The notes under the pieces: model-generated | Told to the model about the DNA's origin: nothing | What the model saw: the letters and a program-made list of their open reading frames with translations, nothing else | Database searches by the model: none | Position numbers and translations under genes: made by a program | Origin: an uncultured Pseudomonadota bacterium | Lineage (GTDB): Bacteria; Myxococcota_A; UBA796; SXON01 | NCBI GenBank assembly: GCA_903900265.1 | Contig: CAIUMM010000148.1 | Location: forward strand, 1-35,852 | Direction of reading: 5' to 3' | Length of the DNA stretch: 35,852 nucleotides | Shown: piece after piece, positions 16,279-25,051 of the stretch | How the letters are laid out: every line of letters starts with the position of its first letter | How positions within the stretch are numbered: position 1 is the stretch's first letter

Positions 16279-16899
16279 CTACAAGGCGAGCCACGCGCGG
16301 GAGCAGGGTGCGACGGTATTTGACATCTGGGCGAGCGCTTGGCGGAGCCGGTCGATGTCTTCGGGTTCGTCTACGTCAAAAGTGCCGTCCATCGTACGGA
16401 TACGCAGGCCCAGAACCTGCGCGCGATGCAGCTGCGCGGCGGCGGTCTGGGGAGTAGACCACGGAATTGCGTCGAAGACCCCGCGCCGGACGGCGTGTAG
16501 GCTGGCGCCGACGAACGTGTAGCCCCCGTCGAGGGCGAGGCCGAGTACGAGGTCCGCTTCGGTTTGCACGGCTTCGTGCGCGATTCGCAGCGTCTCCGGG
16601 CTGAGGAGCACGCAGTCGGTCCCGATGGCGACGCCGCCTTCGCGCAGCGCGTGGGTGAGCCGAGCGCCGAGATCTCCGGCGCACTGCGGCTCGATGGCAC
16701 ACGAGAGGTCGCGTGTCCACGGATGCTCCGTCCAGCCTTCCAGGCACATGCGCCACGGGAGCCCTGTGGCCTCGGCGATTTTACGGACGTCCTCGGTCAT
16801 CGCTGCTGAGAGCGCGGCCGCGTTCTCGGCGCCGATCGCGGGAATCAAGCGGGTTTTTGTGCGTCCTGGAACCGGGACCTTTGCCATGATGCACAACAT
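16279..16899 (-). CDS. DUF2064/TIGR04282-type glycosyltransferase-like protein
   Basis: This 206-residue protein has the N-terminal signature MAKVPVPGRTKTRL, with Lys7, Pro9, Pro11, Gly12 and Lys15-Thr-Arg. This is typical of the nucleotidyl/glycosyltransferase-A fold family TIGR04282. GTDCVLL and LALDGGYTFVGAS (the DGGY motif) and PWSTPQT follow in the expected order. Members are poorly characterised and often sit in lipid or cell-wall gene sets; the substrate is unknown. The ATG at 16899 keeps the hydrophobic first strand; the ATG at 16887 would remove it. It is the first gene of the minus-strand run leading into the PpiD and VKOR genes. The link to those is by position only. Confidence 0.85.
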   Translation of the reverse strand: MLCIMAKVPVPGRTKTRLIPAIGAENAAALSAAMTEDVRKIAEATGLPWRMCLEGWTEHPWTRDLSCAIEPQCAGDLGARLTHALREGGVAIGTDCVLLSPETLRIAHEAVQTEADLVLGLALDGGYTFVGASLHAVRRGVFDAIPWSTPQTAAAQLHRAQVLGLRIRTMDGTFDVDEPEDIDRLRQALAQMSNTVAPCSRAWLAL

Positions 16900-17095
16900 G
16901 GCGCTCAGGTGTCCCGGTCGAAGGGTGTTGCGTTGGCCAATCCCCCCGTTGGGCGGGACAAGGGCGCGTGTGCACGGTGGGGCTGCGTCATCGGGGCTCG
17001 GCGGGCCCTAACGCCTGCTCTCGATTCGTACAGCGGCGAGCGCAGGGGGAGCACCCGTCTGACCCGGCATCCGGGAATCGGATACGCTGCCGCCT
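16900..17095. other. Divergent intergenic region, 196 bases
   Basis: This gap separates the minus-strand DUF2064-like gene from the plus-strand DDG-module gene. No strong sigma70 pair, repeat longer than eight bases or RNA gene was recognised. It should carry the promoter of the long minus-strand run and possibly one for the plus-strand pair. Confidence 0.4.
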
Positions 17096-17542
17096 GTGTC
17101 CGACCAGAGCCTACAAATCACCGTCGCCGCGCCAATGGATGCGTGGTATTCGGGGTTCTCCGCAGCAGTTTCGCGGGATGGGGTGAAGTCCGATGTGGTG
17201 CTGCACGATGATGGTTCGACGGCCTCCGACGAGCCTTGGGATGGCATCTGGGTGGGTGAAAGTGTAGGCCCGTCTACGGCTTCGGTGGAGCTGACGCTGA
17301 CCGGCACCAACATCGATGGTGCTGTGAAGCTTTTCTCGGGGTGGATCCCCACCGAGGGAGACAGCTCCGCGGTTGCGTTGGTGGTGCGCGCGGGCGAGGA
17401 CGACGTGCCTACCGCTGCGATCGTCGCCTCCGCTTGGCCGGATGGCATCCCAGACATACGCTCCGAGTACCGTGTTGCGGCGCTGCTTGGCGTGATCGTA
17501 CTCGTCGCGGGTATCGCCTATTTTCGCTTTGGAGGGAGGTAG
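17096..17542 (+). CDS. Tail-anchored protein with DDG...DG-W module (paralog of next gene's N-terminal part)
   Basis: The 148-residue frame starts at a GTG at 17096 and has no signal peptide, but a C-terminal membrane segment VAALLGVIVLVAGIAYF (about 127-143) followed by RFGGR. The module HDDGSTASDEPWDGIWVGE has spaced Asp/Gly residues like a calcium-type loop. It resembles the bacterial 'choice-of-anchor' beta-sandwich repeats (DDG...D...DG-Y). The next gene shows the same pattern (RDDGVNPDSKAKDGFWTAS). The start is weakly supported, with no clear ribosome site, and an in-frame stop at 17060-17062 limits any extension. If it is exported, the leader is missing. Function is unknown. The gene is one base from the next frame's start region. 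Confidence 0.62.
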   Translation: MSDQSLQITVAAPMDAWYSGFSAAVSRDGVKSDVVLHDDGSTASDEPWDGIWVGESVGPSTASVELTLTGTNIDGAVKLFSGWIPTEGDSSAVALVVRAGEDDVPTAAIVASAWPDGIPDIRSEYRVAALLGVIVLVAGIAYFRFGGR

Positions 17543-17543
17543 T

Positions 17544-18413
17544 TTGATTTTCGCCCTCGTGTATACTTGGCTTGGAATTCCGACGGCTCTGGGAGCGGGG
17601 AAGGATTACCGCGTGGTGGTTGAGGACCGTGCCGGAAACGTGCTGACTGAGGGCACCGCTCTTTCGGCCGTATCGAGTGGTGGGGAGTCCGAGTCCACCA
17701 CGCTCAGAGACGATGGCGTGAACCCGGATTCCAAGGCAAAGGATGGCTTCTGGACGGCATCCTTGACCGTCTCGGCGACGGACGCGGTCTTTCTTACGGT
17801 CACTACGTCTACGGGGATCGTGACCGGTTCGGGTTCGGTGGACAGCACGCGGCCAGATCTTCGGATGATCCTCAGCAACAGTCAGCTGGTGCCGGAGCGG
17901 GGCAACGAAGTGAAGGGCGCTTACACGCCTACAGGCGGCGCGACGACACCCACCACGACATCGTCTCGGTCGGTGGCGGTGAGTGTCACGTCGTGGAGTG
18001 ATTTTGATCTTGGCCTGCATCTCTGGTCATGGTTCGCAGTGGGCATGGGTTGCGTGGTGGGTGGAGGATGGTCCTACGTGATCTGGAAGCGCACCGATGT
18101 CCCTGCTGGCGGACTCCGTGGACGTTGGCAGATGCGCATGGTGGATGAGTGGCAGCGTCCGGTCGGGCGTCCATCCGTGGTCGTCGGTCCGGGGGACGCC
18201 GACACGATGATCGTTGATCCGGTCACTGCGAGCGAGGTTCTCGCGTGTGCCGGGCGCCTGGGACCGAGAACCGTGATTGGCATCACCGACGTGAGCGTGC
18301 TCGATCGAGTTCGGCCGGATGAGTCGGCGTTAGACGCGCTCATTCGCGTGGTGGACGGACGGCACGAAGTGCATGTGGCCCGCGCTTTGCCGGAGCCTCA
18401 GTCCAACGCGTAA
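17544..18413 (+). CDS. Signal-peptide membrane protein with DDG...DG-W module and cytoplasmic tail
   Basis: The 289-residue frame is best started at the TTG at 17544, four bases after GGGAGG. This gives the leader MIFALVYTWLGIPTALGAG. The periplasmic part (about 18-140) carries RDDGVNPDSKAKDGFWTASL, the same pattern as the preceding gene, then a Thr/Ser-rich linker. One membrane segment (about 158-178, LHLWSWFAVGMGCVVGGGWSYVIW) is followed by a basic boundary and a 100-residue C-terminal part with MIVDPVTASEVLACAGRLG and VIGITDVSVLDRVRPDE. That part looks like a small alpha/beta domain I do not recognise. Together the two genes look like a membrane pair. The end overlaps the convergent gene by 16 bases. 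Confidence 0.68.
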   Translation: MIFALVYTWLGIPTALGAGKDYRVVVEDRAGNVLTEGTALSAVSSGGESESTTLRDDGVNPDSKAKDGFWTASLTVSATDAVFLTVTTSTGIVTGSGSVDSTRPDLRMILSNSQLVPERGNEVKGAYTPTGGATTPTTTSSRSVAVSVTSWSDFDLGLHLWSWFAVGMGCVVGGGWSYVIWKRTDVPAGGLRGRWQMRMVDEWQRPVGRPSVVVGPGDADTMIVDPVTASEVLACAGRLGPRTVIGITDVSVLDRVRPDESALDALIRVVDGRHEVHVARALPEPQSNA

Positions 18414-20152
18414 TGGAGGAACGGTCCCAAAGGCTCCGATTTTCCAAGCAGGCGGTCGGCGCAGTAGATGTAGTTTGGCCTGATTTTTTGACCACGTTCT
18501 ACGTGCAGGTAGACGTCCCTGACTCCGGCTGATTTGAGCCAAGCGGCCGTGCTCCAGTCTTCGTCGGGGAAGGGTTCGTCCGTGACTTCGCAGGCGAACA
18601 GCGCCGCGAGCGGACCCTTTTTGGGTTCGACCTGAAACAACGAGGTGTAAGCCTCGGGCGCGACGCCGGTGCCGGGGCGCATGTTCCCGTTGACCGTCGG
18701 GCGCCCGTACAGCGGCTGAAGGATGAAGAAATCGAGGTCGGTGAAGCCATCTACGGTCGTGAACGGCAACATCAGCAGCGGTCCTGTACCCGACTTCAGC
18801 GCCTCAACTTGACTGGGCAGGTCCCCTGCGCGAAGGTCGGTCGTGTTGATGGGTAGGTAGGTCGAGTTCAACCACATTTCGACCACGAGCCCGGCGGTCG
18901 CCCACCGTGCTCCTCGGGGATTGCTTACCGCAAACCGAGCGATACCACCAGCAGCCAGGATGGACGTGCCGACCGCGGCGATGAAGAGCATTCGGTCGGG
19001 CCACCAAAACCTACGCAACAAGGGAAACATTCCCAGCGTAGCAAAGGGACCGGGCACCGCGAAGGGCGGCGCAAACAGACGCCAAGCCTGAATCACGGGC
19101 CCCATCGCAAACACGGTTGCGACCACCACCCACACCAACGGAAGCAGGGTGCGGCGACGCTGCGCGCGCAACGCGTACAACGCAGCCGCGATGAGCACGG
19201 GGCGAAACACAAATTCCGTGTTTCCGAGATCGTGACCGTCCAGCAGATCGATGAGCGCTCCAGAACGGCCACCCTGCCACAGCCCATCGATGCGAAAGGT
19301 GGAGAACAGGCCCAGATCCGCGCCCGCGTGACCATGGGAGGCCAGTACGGTGTACGTCACCGGCAGCCCGGTAACGGCAAGGCCACTCGCGATGATGATC
19401 ACGATGGGGCGAACCAAGGCGCGTCGCTCCGGCAGCGTGGCGGCGGCGAGGCTGATCAGCAGCGCGATGATGAACGCCCCGTAGTACCAATACGCCAATG
19501 CGGTGCACGCTGCAGTGATGCCGCAGAGCGCTGCGGACAGGTCTCGTCGCATCGGACTGCTGCCCGTTCCGCGATCCGTCGCGTCCATGGCGAGGCCGAT
19601 CGTGACTGGGACAAACGCGGCACCGAGCAGATGGGTAGGACGCCCCTCACAGATCTCACGGAGGAAGATGTTTGCGGTCTGGTAGGCGAGTCCGCCGGCC
19701 AACGCTGCGGTGTTGCTCTTCCACCAGCGTCCCGCCAACCACGCCATACTGATGCCTGCGCCGGCGATGTAGGCCCAGACGCTGATCGTGAACGCTGCTG
19801 TGATGCCAAACACGCTGGCGAGCGGCCACCCAAGGAAGGCGTCGAGGGGGAAACCATGGGCCGTGAATTGGTCGTGGATCGCCGGATACATGTTCGCGCG
19901 CGTGTGCGTGATGTGCGTGAAGCCGCTCTCGAAAAGCAGCCACCACATGCCGAAGGCGCCGGGTAGGTCCGGCCCGGGCTGTCCGGGTAGCATGCCCCAC
20001 GGGGCTGCGGACGCGGGCAACAGCATTACCCAGGCGTTTAGAGCCAGAAAAATGGCGGTCCACCGGAACCCGGGCGGGGTCTCGTCGAGCCTCGGTACGA
20101 GCGGGGTGGGGTCGGCGGGAGGCACTGTGCGTTCGACGGGTGGAACGGTCAT
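18398..20152 (-). CDS. Polytopic membrane protein, possibly GT-C-like
   Basis: The protein of about 584 residues has roughly ten to twelve membrane segments and a soluble C-terminal part. The chosen ATG at 20152 overlaps the stop of the TPR lipoprotein gene (ATGA); the longer frame from 20302 runs inside that gene and adds a basic, non-hydrophobic stretch. The N-terminal soluble part is Pro-rich. MYPAIHDQFTAHGFPLDAF between the first and second hydrophobic blocks, and a soluble C-terminus after the last segment, are the layout seen in GT-C glycosyltransferase or YfhO-like proteins. No certain catalytic motif was seen. It is probably at the inner membrane and may act with the TPR lipoprotein. 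Function is unknown. Confidence 0.72.
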   Translation of the reverse strand: MTVPPVERTVPPADPTPLVPRLDETPPGFRWTAIFLALNAWVMLLPASAAPWGMLPGQPGPDLPGAFGMWWLLFESGFTHITHTRANMYPAIHDQFTAHGFPLDAFLGWPLASVFGITAAFTISVWAYIAGAGISMAWLAGRWWKSNTAALAGGLAYQTANIFLREICEGRPTHLLGAAFVPVTIGLAMDATDRGTGSSPMRRDLSAALCGITAACTALAYWYYGAFIIALLISLAAATLPERRALVRPIVIIIASGLAVTGLPVTYTVLASHGHAGADLGLFSTFRIDGLWQGGRSGALIDLLDGHDLGNTEFVFRPVLIAAALYALRAQRRRTLLPLVWVVVATVFAMGPVIQAWRLFAPPFAVPGPFATLGMFPLLRRFWWPDRMLFIAAVGTSILAAGGIARFAVSNPRGARWATAGLVVEMWLNSTYLPINTTDLRAGDLPSQVEALKSGTGPLLMLPFTTVDGFTDLDFFILQPLYGRPTVNGNMRPGTGVAPEAYTSLFQVEPKKGPLAALFACEVTDEPFPDEDWSTAAWLKSAGVRDVYLHVERGQKIRPNYIYCADRLLGKSEPLGPFLHYALD

Positions 20153-21810
20153 TGTTCCATCCCCATGTTCGGTCCCTTCGCGTCTGTCACGCCTTCGTCT
20201 TCCGCATCGGCTGGTTCGCTCACGGGAATTTGCAGTCGGAACGTGCTCGCGATGCGTTGGTTGCTCACCGGACCGCCCTCGGTCGCGGGGTCCAGCTGCC
20301 ACGCCTCCTGCCAGGACTGCACGCTCTCCTCGCTTCGACCGGAGGCCTCAAGAGCGCGCGCACGTGCGCTCCACGCGTCGGCGTCGGGCCTGATTCTGAG
20401 AGCCTTTTCTGCAGCTTCTAAGGACGCGCTCGGCTCATTGGCCCACAAGCGCGCATCCGCGGTAGCGAGCGCTGCATCGGCGTCATCGAGTCCGGTAGCG
20501 GGCGCCGCTGGGTCGGACTCCCGCGCGCTTCGGGCCCGTAGGCGTGCGGCGACGTCGTCGGGTGCGCGATCCGCAGCAGCGTCCAACTGCCCGGTGGCGG
20601 TCAACAGCGCGACTTCGAGGGCGTCCGTGGGAGGCCCGGGAGCGCGGGTTCGTAGCGCCGGCAGCAGGGTGAGGGCCTCGGCGTAACGACCGGTCTGTAC
20701 GCGCTGACGAATACGACGTCGTACCGGCTCCGGTGACCTCAGGTCGGTCTCTTGCCAGTGTGCGAGCAACGGCTCTAGATCCGCGCTGCCGCTGCCCTCG
20801 GCGATGCGGACCTGCAGCTCGGCGTAAACCGGATCCCGTTGGAAGATAGGGGGTAGTTTATCGAGAATGGCGCGGGCTTCTACGGTTCTGCCCAGCGTCG
20901 CCAGCGTGTTTGCGTACGGGATGAGCCAACGCGCATCGTCCGGGGCTTGTTCGGTGAGCGCGAGCCACACCAGCGCGGCTTCTTCGTGCTTGTCGTTGAG
21001 CTCGAGCGTGGTTGCGAGGTCTGCCAGCAACAACGGCGACGTTGGACGCGCAAGCGACGCGCGGCGCAGCGCGTCCGCTGCGGAACCGGAGCCGGGCACG
21101 GCGTACACCTGCCAGCGCGCCCACATCCATTGGGCGATCGGCTGGGTGGGATCGATAAAGATGGCGCGTAGAACCGAGTTCTGCTTCTTGTCCGTGGGAT
21201 CGGTCGGTGGAGGGAGCAGTCCAAGGTAGGTCGCGCAGCCTCGCCCGGTAATAAGCTCGGCATAGCTGTCTTTTGATCCGGCGGTGCTCCACGCGGCAGC
21301 GGTGGCCGCATCAGGGACCACGCCCAGTTGTTCGGCGGCTTCGTTCAGGATCTTCGCGAACATCGGGTACGGGGCTTGTCGGCTGCCGGTCGCGGTGTGC
21401 GCTATGCAAGCGCCCGAGGCGCTGGAGTCACACAGCTCCAACGTAAGGGTCAGCGCCGCTTCGGTGCCGGATGCTGAAAACGTTGCGGTGTACCTTCTCT
21501 CTGGCAACGGATGGCTCAGCGCCCAGGTCGGTGGGGGAGCGTCCCCGGGCACACGCGCGGTGACGCCGGGCAGGTCGCTCAGCCCAAGCTCCATCGCGGC
21601 GGTTGCTAAGCCGCGGAACTCTGTGTCCCACCGAAACGGGGTGGCTACGGTCAGCACGGACAGAGCAATCTCGGTCAATTGCGTAGGTGCAACCGTTACT
21701 GCCGGGGTCTCAACCGGTAAGGTGGATGAATCCTGCGCGCATCCCAGAAGGCCGGCAAGCATGAGCATACGCAGATCTAACCGTACTTGTCGTGGCAGGT
21801 TCAGGTTCAA
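20149..21810 (-). CDS. TPR-repeat lipoprotein
   Basis: The start is either the TTG at 21810, overlapping the murI stop as TTGA, or the ATG at 21768. The TTG gives an n-region with arginines before MLMLAGLLGC, so it is preferred; lipobox LLGC marks the lipidation site. Length is about 553 residues. Residues about 30-200 form a beta-rich N-terminal part of unknown type. From about residue 230 on there are tetratricopeptide-like helical pairs (RASLARPTSPLLLADLATTL, EAALVWLALTEQAPDDARWL, LGRTVEARAILDKLP). A further TPR-like block lies near the end (PSASLEAAEKALRIRPDADA). TPRs bind partner proteins. It may be an envelope scaffold for the next membrane protein. The much longer minus-strand frame upstream belongs to murI antiframes. 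Confidence 0.75.
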   Translation of the reverse strand: MNLNLPRQVRLDLRMLMLAGLLGCAQDSSTLPVETPAVTVAPTQLTEIALSVLTVATPFRWDTEFRGLATAAMELGLSDLPGVTARVPGDAPPPTWALSHPLPERRYTATFSASGTEAALTLTLELCDSSASGACIAHTATGSRQAPYPMFAKILNEAAEQLGVVPDAATAAAWSTAGSKDSYAELITGRGCATYLGLLPPPTDPTDKKQNSVLRAIFIDPTQPIAQWMWARWQVYAVPGSGSAADALRRASLARPTSPLLLADLATTLELNDKHEEAALVWLALTEQAPDDARWLIPYANTLATLGRTVEARAILDKLPPIFQRDPVYAELQVRIAEGSGSADLEPLLAHWQETDLRSPEPVRRRIRQRVQTGRYAEALTLLPALRTRAPGPPTDALEVALLTATGQLDAAADRAPDDVAARLRARSARESDPAAPATGLDDADAALATADARLWANEPSASLEAAEKALRIRPDADAWSARARALEASGRSEESVQSWQEAWQLDPATEGGPVSNQRIASTFRLQIPVSEPADAEDEGVTDAKGPNMGMEQ

Positions 21811-22655
21811 CGTACAATCTGGCCGGCAGGCGGGCGGGGATCGATCGCCGGAACCAGGCGACCATGGTGTTCGACGACCGTCTCCACGAGCGGAAGCGGA
21901 GCGCCGAGAAAGCGCGCCCCGTGCTCCGCGAAGGAGGTAGGATCTCCCGAGCAAAGCACCCGTGTCTGTGAAGTTCCGTCCGCCACAAAGCCGGGATGGC
22001 GTTCCAGCCAGTCGGCGAGGCGATCCGCCACGGTCTCGCTCGGATCCAGGACGCGTACACCGGGGCGTACCTCCTGTTGAATTTCGCGAGCCAGGAGCGG
22101 GTAATGGGTACAGCCGAGCAGGATCGCGTCGCATTCGGCGAGATCGGCCAGATACCGGCGGATCGCGCCCTGAGCGATGGTCGAGTGCTCCCAACCTTCC
22201 TCTACAATGGGCGCGAGCAGCGGCGCGGCGCGCTGTCGCACTTGAATGTCGGGGTTGAGTTTGTGGATTTCGGTCGTGTAGGTGCCCGACGACACCGTTC
22301 TGGCCGTCGCGAGGATGCCGACCGTTCGTACACCGGCTGCAACCGCCATTTCTGCGGCAGGGATCGTTACTCCAAGGATGCGGAGTTTGGAGTTGGCGGG
22401 GGCGTAGCGACGCTGCAAGTGCCGAAGCGCGACGCAGCTCACGGTGTTGCATGCGACGATGATCAGCGTGCAGCCTTCTTCGAAGAGCCGCTCCACAGCC
22501 TGCTCGGCGAAGTCCAAGATGGTGTCGGCGCTGCGGCCGCCGTACGGCGCTCTCCCAGAGTCGCCGAGGTACAGAAAGTCCATGTCAGGCAGTTTTGCTC
22601 TCAGCGCGCGCAACACGCTGAGCCCGCCGAATCCAGAGTCATAGACGCCTATCAC
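21807..22655 (-). CDS. murI: Glutamate racemase
   Basis: The 282-residue enzyme interconverts L- and D-glutamate, supplying D-Glu for peptidoglycan. YDSGFGGLSVL (5-15) is the typical N-terminus. The two catalytic cysteines are in ACNT (Cys69) and GCTHYPLL (Cys181), and the DSGRAPYG motif (32-39) is present. It begins at a GTG at 22655 with no clear ribosome site, three bases after the pilT-like stop, so translation coupling is likely. The stop overlaps the TPR lipoprotein start. The pilT-murI order is unusual and joins wall-precursor supply to a motility-type ATPase by operon position only. Confidence 0.96.
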   Translation of the reverse strand: MIGVYDSGFGGLSVLRALRAKLPDMDFLYLGDSGRAPYGGRSADTILDFAEQAVERLFEEGCTLIIVACNTVSCVALRHLQRRYAPANSKLRILGVTIPAAEMAVAAGVRTVGILATARTVSSGTYTTEIHKLNPDIQVRQRAAPLLAPIVEEGWEHSTIAQGAIRRYLADLAECDAILLGCTHYPLLAREIQQEVRPGVRVLDPSETVADRLADWLERHPGFVADGTSQTRVLCSGDPTSFAEHGARFLGAPLPLVETVVEHHGRLVPAIDPRPPAGQIVR

Positions 22656-22658
22656 GCG

Positions 22659-23735
22659 CTACACGTCATCCGAAAGACCACTGATCTTCAGCATCAGCTC
22701 GTCTGGGTTGTTCGCTGCGCGCATGGCGTCGGCTTCGGTGATTCGATTCGTTTGGAGCAGCTCGTAGATGTGCTGGTCAAAGGTCTGCATCCCATAGTTT
22801 GCACGGCCCTTACGGATGTGGTCGCGGATCTCTCGGGTGCGCGTGCCGTCTACGATGCACTCGTAGACCGTGCCGCTGTTGCGCATCACTTCGATCGCCG
22901 CGACGCGCCGGCCGTCCACTGAGGGGATCAGGCGCTGGGAGATTACGCCGCGCAGCACAGAGCCGAGTTGTAAGCGGGTTTGTTGTTGTTGGTGAGGCTC
23001 AAAGAAACCGATCAGTCGGTTGATGGTCTCATGCGCGTCGATGGTATGCAGGGTGCCCAGCACCAGATGGCCGGTCTCTGCCGCCTGCAGCGCGATCTCG
23101 ACCGTCTCCAAATCACGGAGCTCGCCAATCAGAATCACATCGGGGTCTTGTCGCAGCGCCGACCGGAGCCCTGAGTGAAACTCTGCCGTGTCAATACCGA
23201 CTTCGCGCTGGTTGATCACGCTCATCTGTTCGGTGAACAAGAATTCGGTAGGGTCTTCGATCGTCAGGATGTGGTGGGCAAAGGTGCGGTTGATCTCCTC
23301 GATAATTGAGGCGAGCGTGGTGCTTTTTCCGGAACCCGTCGCGCCGGTCACCAAGACGAGGCCACGACTTTCGCGCGCAAACAGCTTCAGGGTCTGGGGC
23401 AGCTTCAACTCGTCGATGGTCATGACCGTCGAAGGGATGGCCCGCAGCACCGCGCCGATCTTGCCTTGCTGACGGAAGACGCTGCATCGGAAGCGCGCGA
23501 CGTTGGGAACGCTGTACGCAAGGTCACAGTCGTTGGTGTCCTTGAAGCGCTTTCGCTGATGCTCGGACATCACGTTCCAGAGCGCGGCGCCGAGTCCTTC
23601 GTTGGTCACCAGCCCGAATTCGGGTTGCGGTGTGAGCGCGCCCTGAACGCGAAAAGAGGGAGCTAAGCCCACCTTCAAGTGGATGTCGCTCGCGTGGTTT
23701 TGGAGCGCGGCGGCGCAAAGGCGATTGAGGTCCAA
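22659..23735 (-). CDS. pilT: PilT-family retraction ATPase (type IV pilus / twitching)
   Basis: The best start is a TTG at 23733-23735, preceded by GGAG eight bases away. It gives 358 residues and an N-terminus [20 protein letters not shown] that aligns with known PilT starts. An in-frame ATG at 23885 would add 50 unlike residues. Walker A GATGSGKS (131-138), the Asp-box region, Walker B ILIGEL (201-206) and the His-box [10 protein letters not shown] (222-231) are present. [20 protein letters not shown] near 320 is the PilT signature. PilT hexamers power pilus retraction. No PilB, PilC or pilin gene is nearby, so this is a separate PilT copy or the pilus genes are elsewhere. It is divergent from recA. 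Confidence 0.94.
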   Translation of the reverse strand: MDLNRLCAAALQNHASDIHLKVGLAPSFRVQGALTPQPEFGLVTNEGLGAALWNVMSEHQRKRFKDTNDCDLAYSVPNVARFRCSVFRQQGKIGAVLRAIPSTVMTIDELKLPQTLKLFARESRGLVLVTGATGSGKSTTLASIIEEINRTFAHHILTIEDPTEFLFTEQMSVINQREVGIDTAEFHSGLRSALRQDPDVILIGELRDLETVEIALQAAETGHLVLGTLHTIDAHETINRLIGFFEPHQQQQTRLQLGSVLRGVISQRLIPSVDGRRVAAIEVMRNSGTVYECIVDGTRTREIRDHIRKGRANYGMQTFDQHIYELLQTNRITEADAMRAANNPDELMLKISGLSDDV

Positions 23736-23954
23736 GGTGAGCGCTCCGAGGCTGCAGTATACGCGGAATCCTATTTCGCTGCGGGCGTGCGCGTCGAGAC
23801 CGATGCACCCGCCCACGCGCTTCGACGTTCGGTGCGAGTGGGGTCTGGGGCGGGTGGAGGGCGTCGACTTCGAAAAACTGCACAAATATTTTCGATGCGG
23901 ACATTTTTTGGTCTACTTTGGCTGGCGTGCGTGCAGCATCATGGTAGGATGCAT

Positions 23955-23971
23955 GTGTTCAGTCCGAACAC
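23955..23971. promoter_or_regulatory. Inverted repeat upstream of recA, candidate SOS (LexA-type) operator
   Basis: GTGTTC (23955-23960) and GAACAC (23966-23971) form a perfect 6-bp inverted repeat with a 5-base spacer, 47 bases before the recA ATG. recA is under LexA control in many bacteria. The half-site GTTC/GAAC resembles LexA half-sites, although spacing and orientation do not match the Bacillus GAAC-N4-GTTC box. Partial similarity to the myxobacterial LexA motif ending in GTTCAG is visible. No lexA gene is in the window. Confidence 0.4.
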
Positions 23972-24018
23972 CATCTACCTCTCATCTCGTTACGCTCAAT
24001 CCCTCTCTGGAGTCTGTC

Positions 24019-25047
24019 ATGGCCATTGATCCCGATCGTCAAAAAGCCCTCGAAGCGGCTGTTACTTCCATCGAACGTCAGTACGGTAAGGGCTCCATCA
24101 TGCGGCTCGGAGCCGCTGAGCACGTGCAGATTGGCCACATTTCGACGGGGTCCATCGGTCTGGACATCGCGCTCGGTATCGGTGGAATCCCGCGCGGCCG
24201 TGTCACCGAAGTGTACGGGCCGGAGGCCAGCGGCAAAACCACGCTCACCCTTCACATCATCGCGGAGGCCCAGCGGAAGGGGGGCGTTGCTGCGTTCATT
24301 GACGCCGAGCACGCGCTGGACGTCAACTATGCGAAGGCGCTGGGGGTGAACGTTGAAGAGTTGTTGATCTCCCAGCCGGACACGGGCGAGCAGGCGCTTG
24401 AGATCGCCGATACGCTGGTTCGCTCTGGGGCGATCGATGTCGTGGTGGTCGACTCCGTCGCCGCGTTGGTGCCGAAGGCGGAGCTGGACGGCGAGATGGG
24501 GGATGTGCAGCCCGGAGCTCAGGCGCGTTTGATGAGCCAGGCGCTGCGTAAGCTGACCGGCAGCATCCACAAGTCGAACACGGCGATGGTGTTCATCAAT
24601 CAGGTGCGCATGAAGATCGGCGTCATGTTCGGCTCTCCTGAGACCACGACCGGAGGCAACGCGCTGAAGTTCTACGCCTCCGTGCGTTTGGACGTTCGTC
24701 GCGTCGGTTCGCTCAAGGCCGGCGAAGAGACCATCGGGAATCGCACGCGCGTCAAGGTCGTCAAGAACAAGCTCGCTGCGCCGTTCCGTCAGGTCGAGTT
24801 CGACATCATCTACGGCCGCGGCATCAACAGCGAAGGCGAGCTGATCGACATCGGCGTTGAGCTTGGCATCGTTCGTAAGTCCGGCTCGTGGTTTGCGTAC
24901 GGAGAGGAACGTATCGGCCAGGGCCGCGACAAGGCCTCGGCCTACGTCTCCGAGCGTCCGGAATTGCGTGAGCGTCTACGCGGAGAGATCTTGAACCGCG
25001 GCGCGGCTGCGGTTCAAGTCGTCGCTGGCGCTTCGGCCGAAGCCTGA
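24019..25047 (+). CDS. recA: Recombinase A
   Basis: This 342-residue RecA drives homologous strand exchange and co-protease activation of LexA. The ATG at 24019 follows CTGGAG; a longer frame from 23683 is upstream antisense noise over pilT. Walker A GPEASGKT (67-74), the core FIDAEHALD (about 94-102), the L1 region near [21 protein letters not shown] (Walker [11 protein letters not shown] just before), the L2 loop [32 protein letters not shown] and the C-terminal domain are all typical. The C-terminal acidic tail is short (GASAEA). cinA follows, convergent, with four bases between stops. An inverted repeat upstream may regulate it. The function is certain by sequence. Confidence 0.99.
   Translation: MAIDPDRQKALEAAVTSIERQYGKGSIMRLGAAEHVQIGHISTGSIGLDIALGIGGIPRGRVTEVYGPEASGKTTLTLHIIAEAQRKGGVAAFIDAEHALDVNYAKALGVNVEELLISQPDTGEQALEIADTLVRSGAIDVVVVDSVAALVPKAELDGEMGDVQPGAQARLMSQALRKLTGSIHKSNTAMVFINQVRMKIGVMFGSPETTTGGNALKFYASVRLDVRRVGSLKAGEETIGNRTRVKVVKNKLAAPFRQVEFDIIYGRGINSEGELIDIGVELGIVRKSGSWFAYGEERIGQGRDKASAYVSERPELRERLRGEILNRGAAAVQVVAGASAEA
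25030..25043. terminator. Palindrome at the end of recA
   Basis: GCTTCGGCCGAAGC is a perfect 14-base palindrome that can form a short hairpin (stem GCTTC/GAAGC) within the last codons of recA. A second short dyad AAGCC-TGAG-GGCTT follows immediately. The position between convergent recA and cinA suits a weak bidirectional terminator, but no T-run is present. Confidence 0.3.
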
Positions 25048-25051
25048 GGGC

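Noticed and set aside
21811..22452. N-terminal extension of the TPR lipoprotein frame through murI
   Set aside because: This part is in the wrong frame over murI, which has both catalytic cysteines; a signal peptide and lipobox appear only after 21810.
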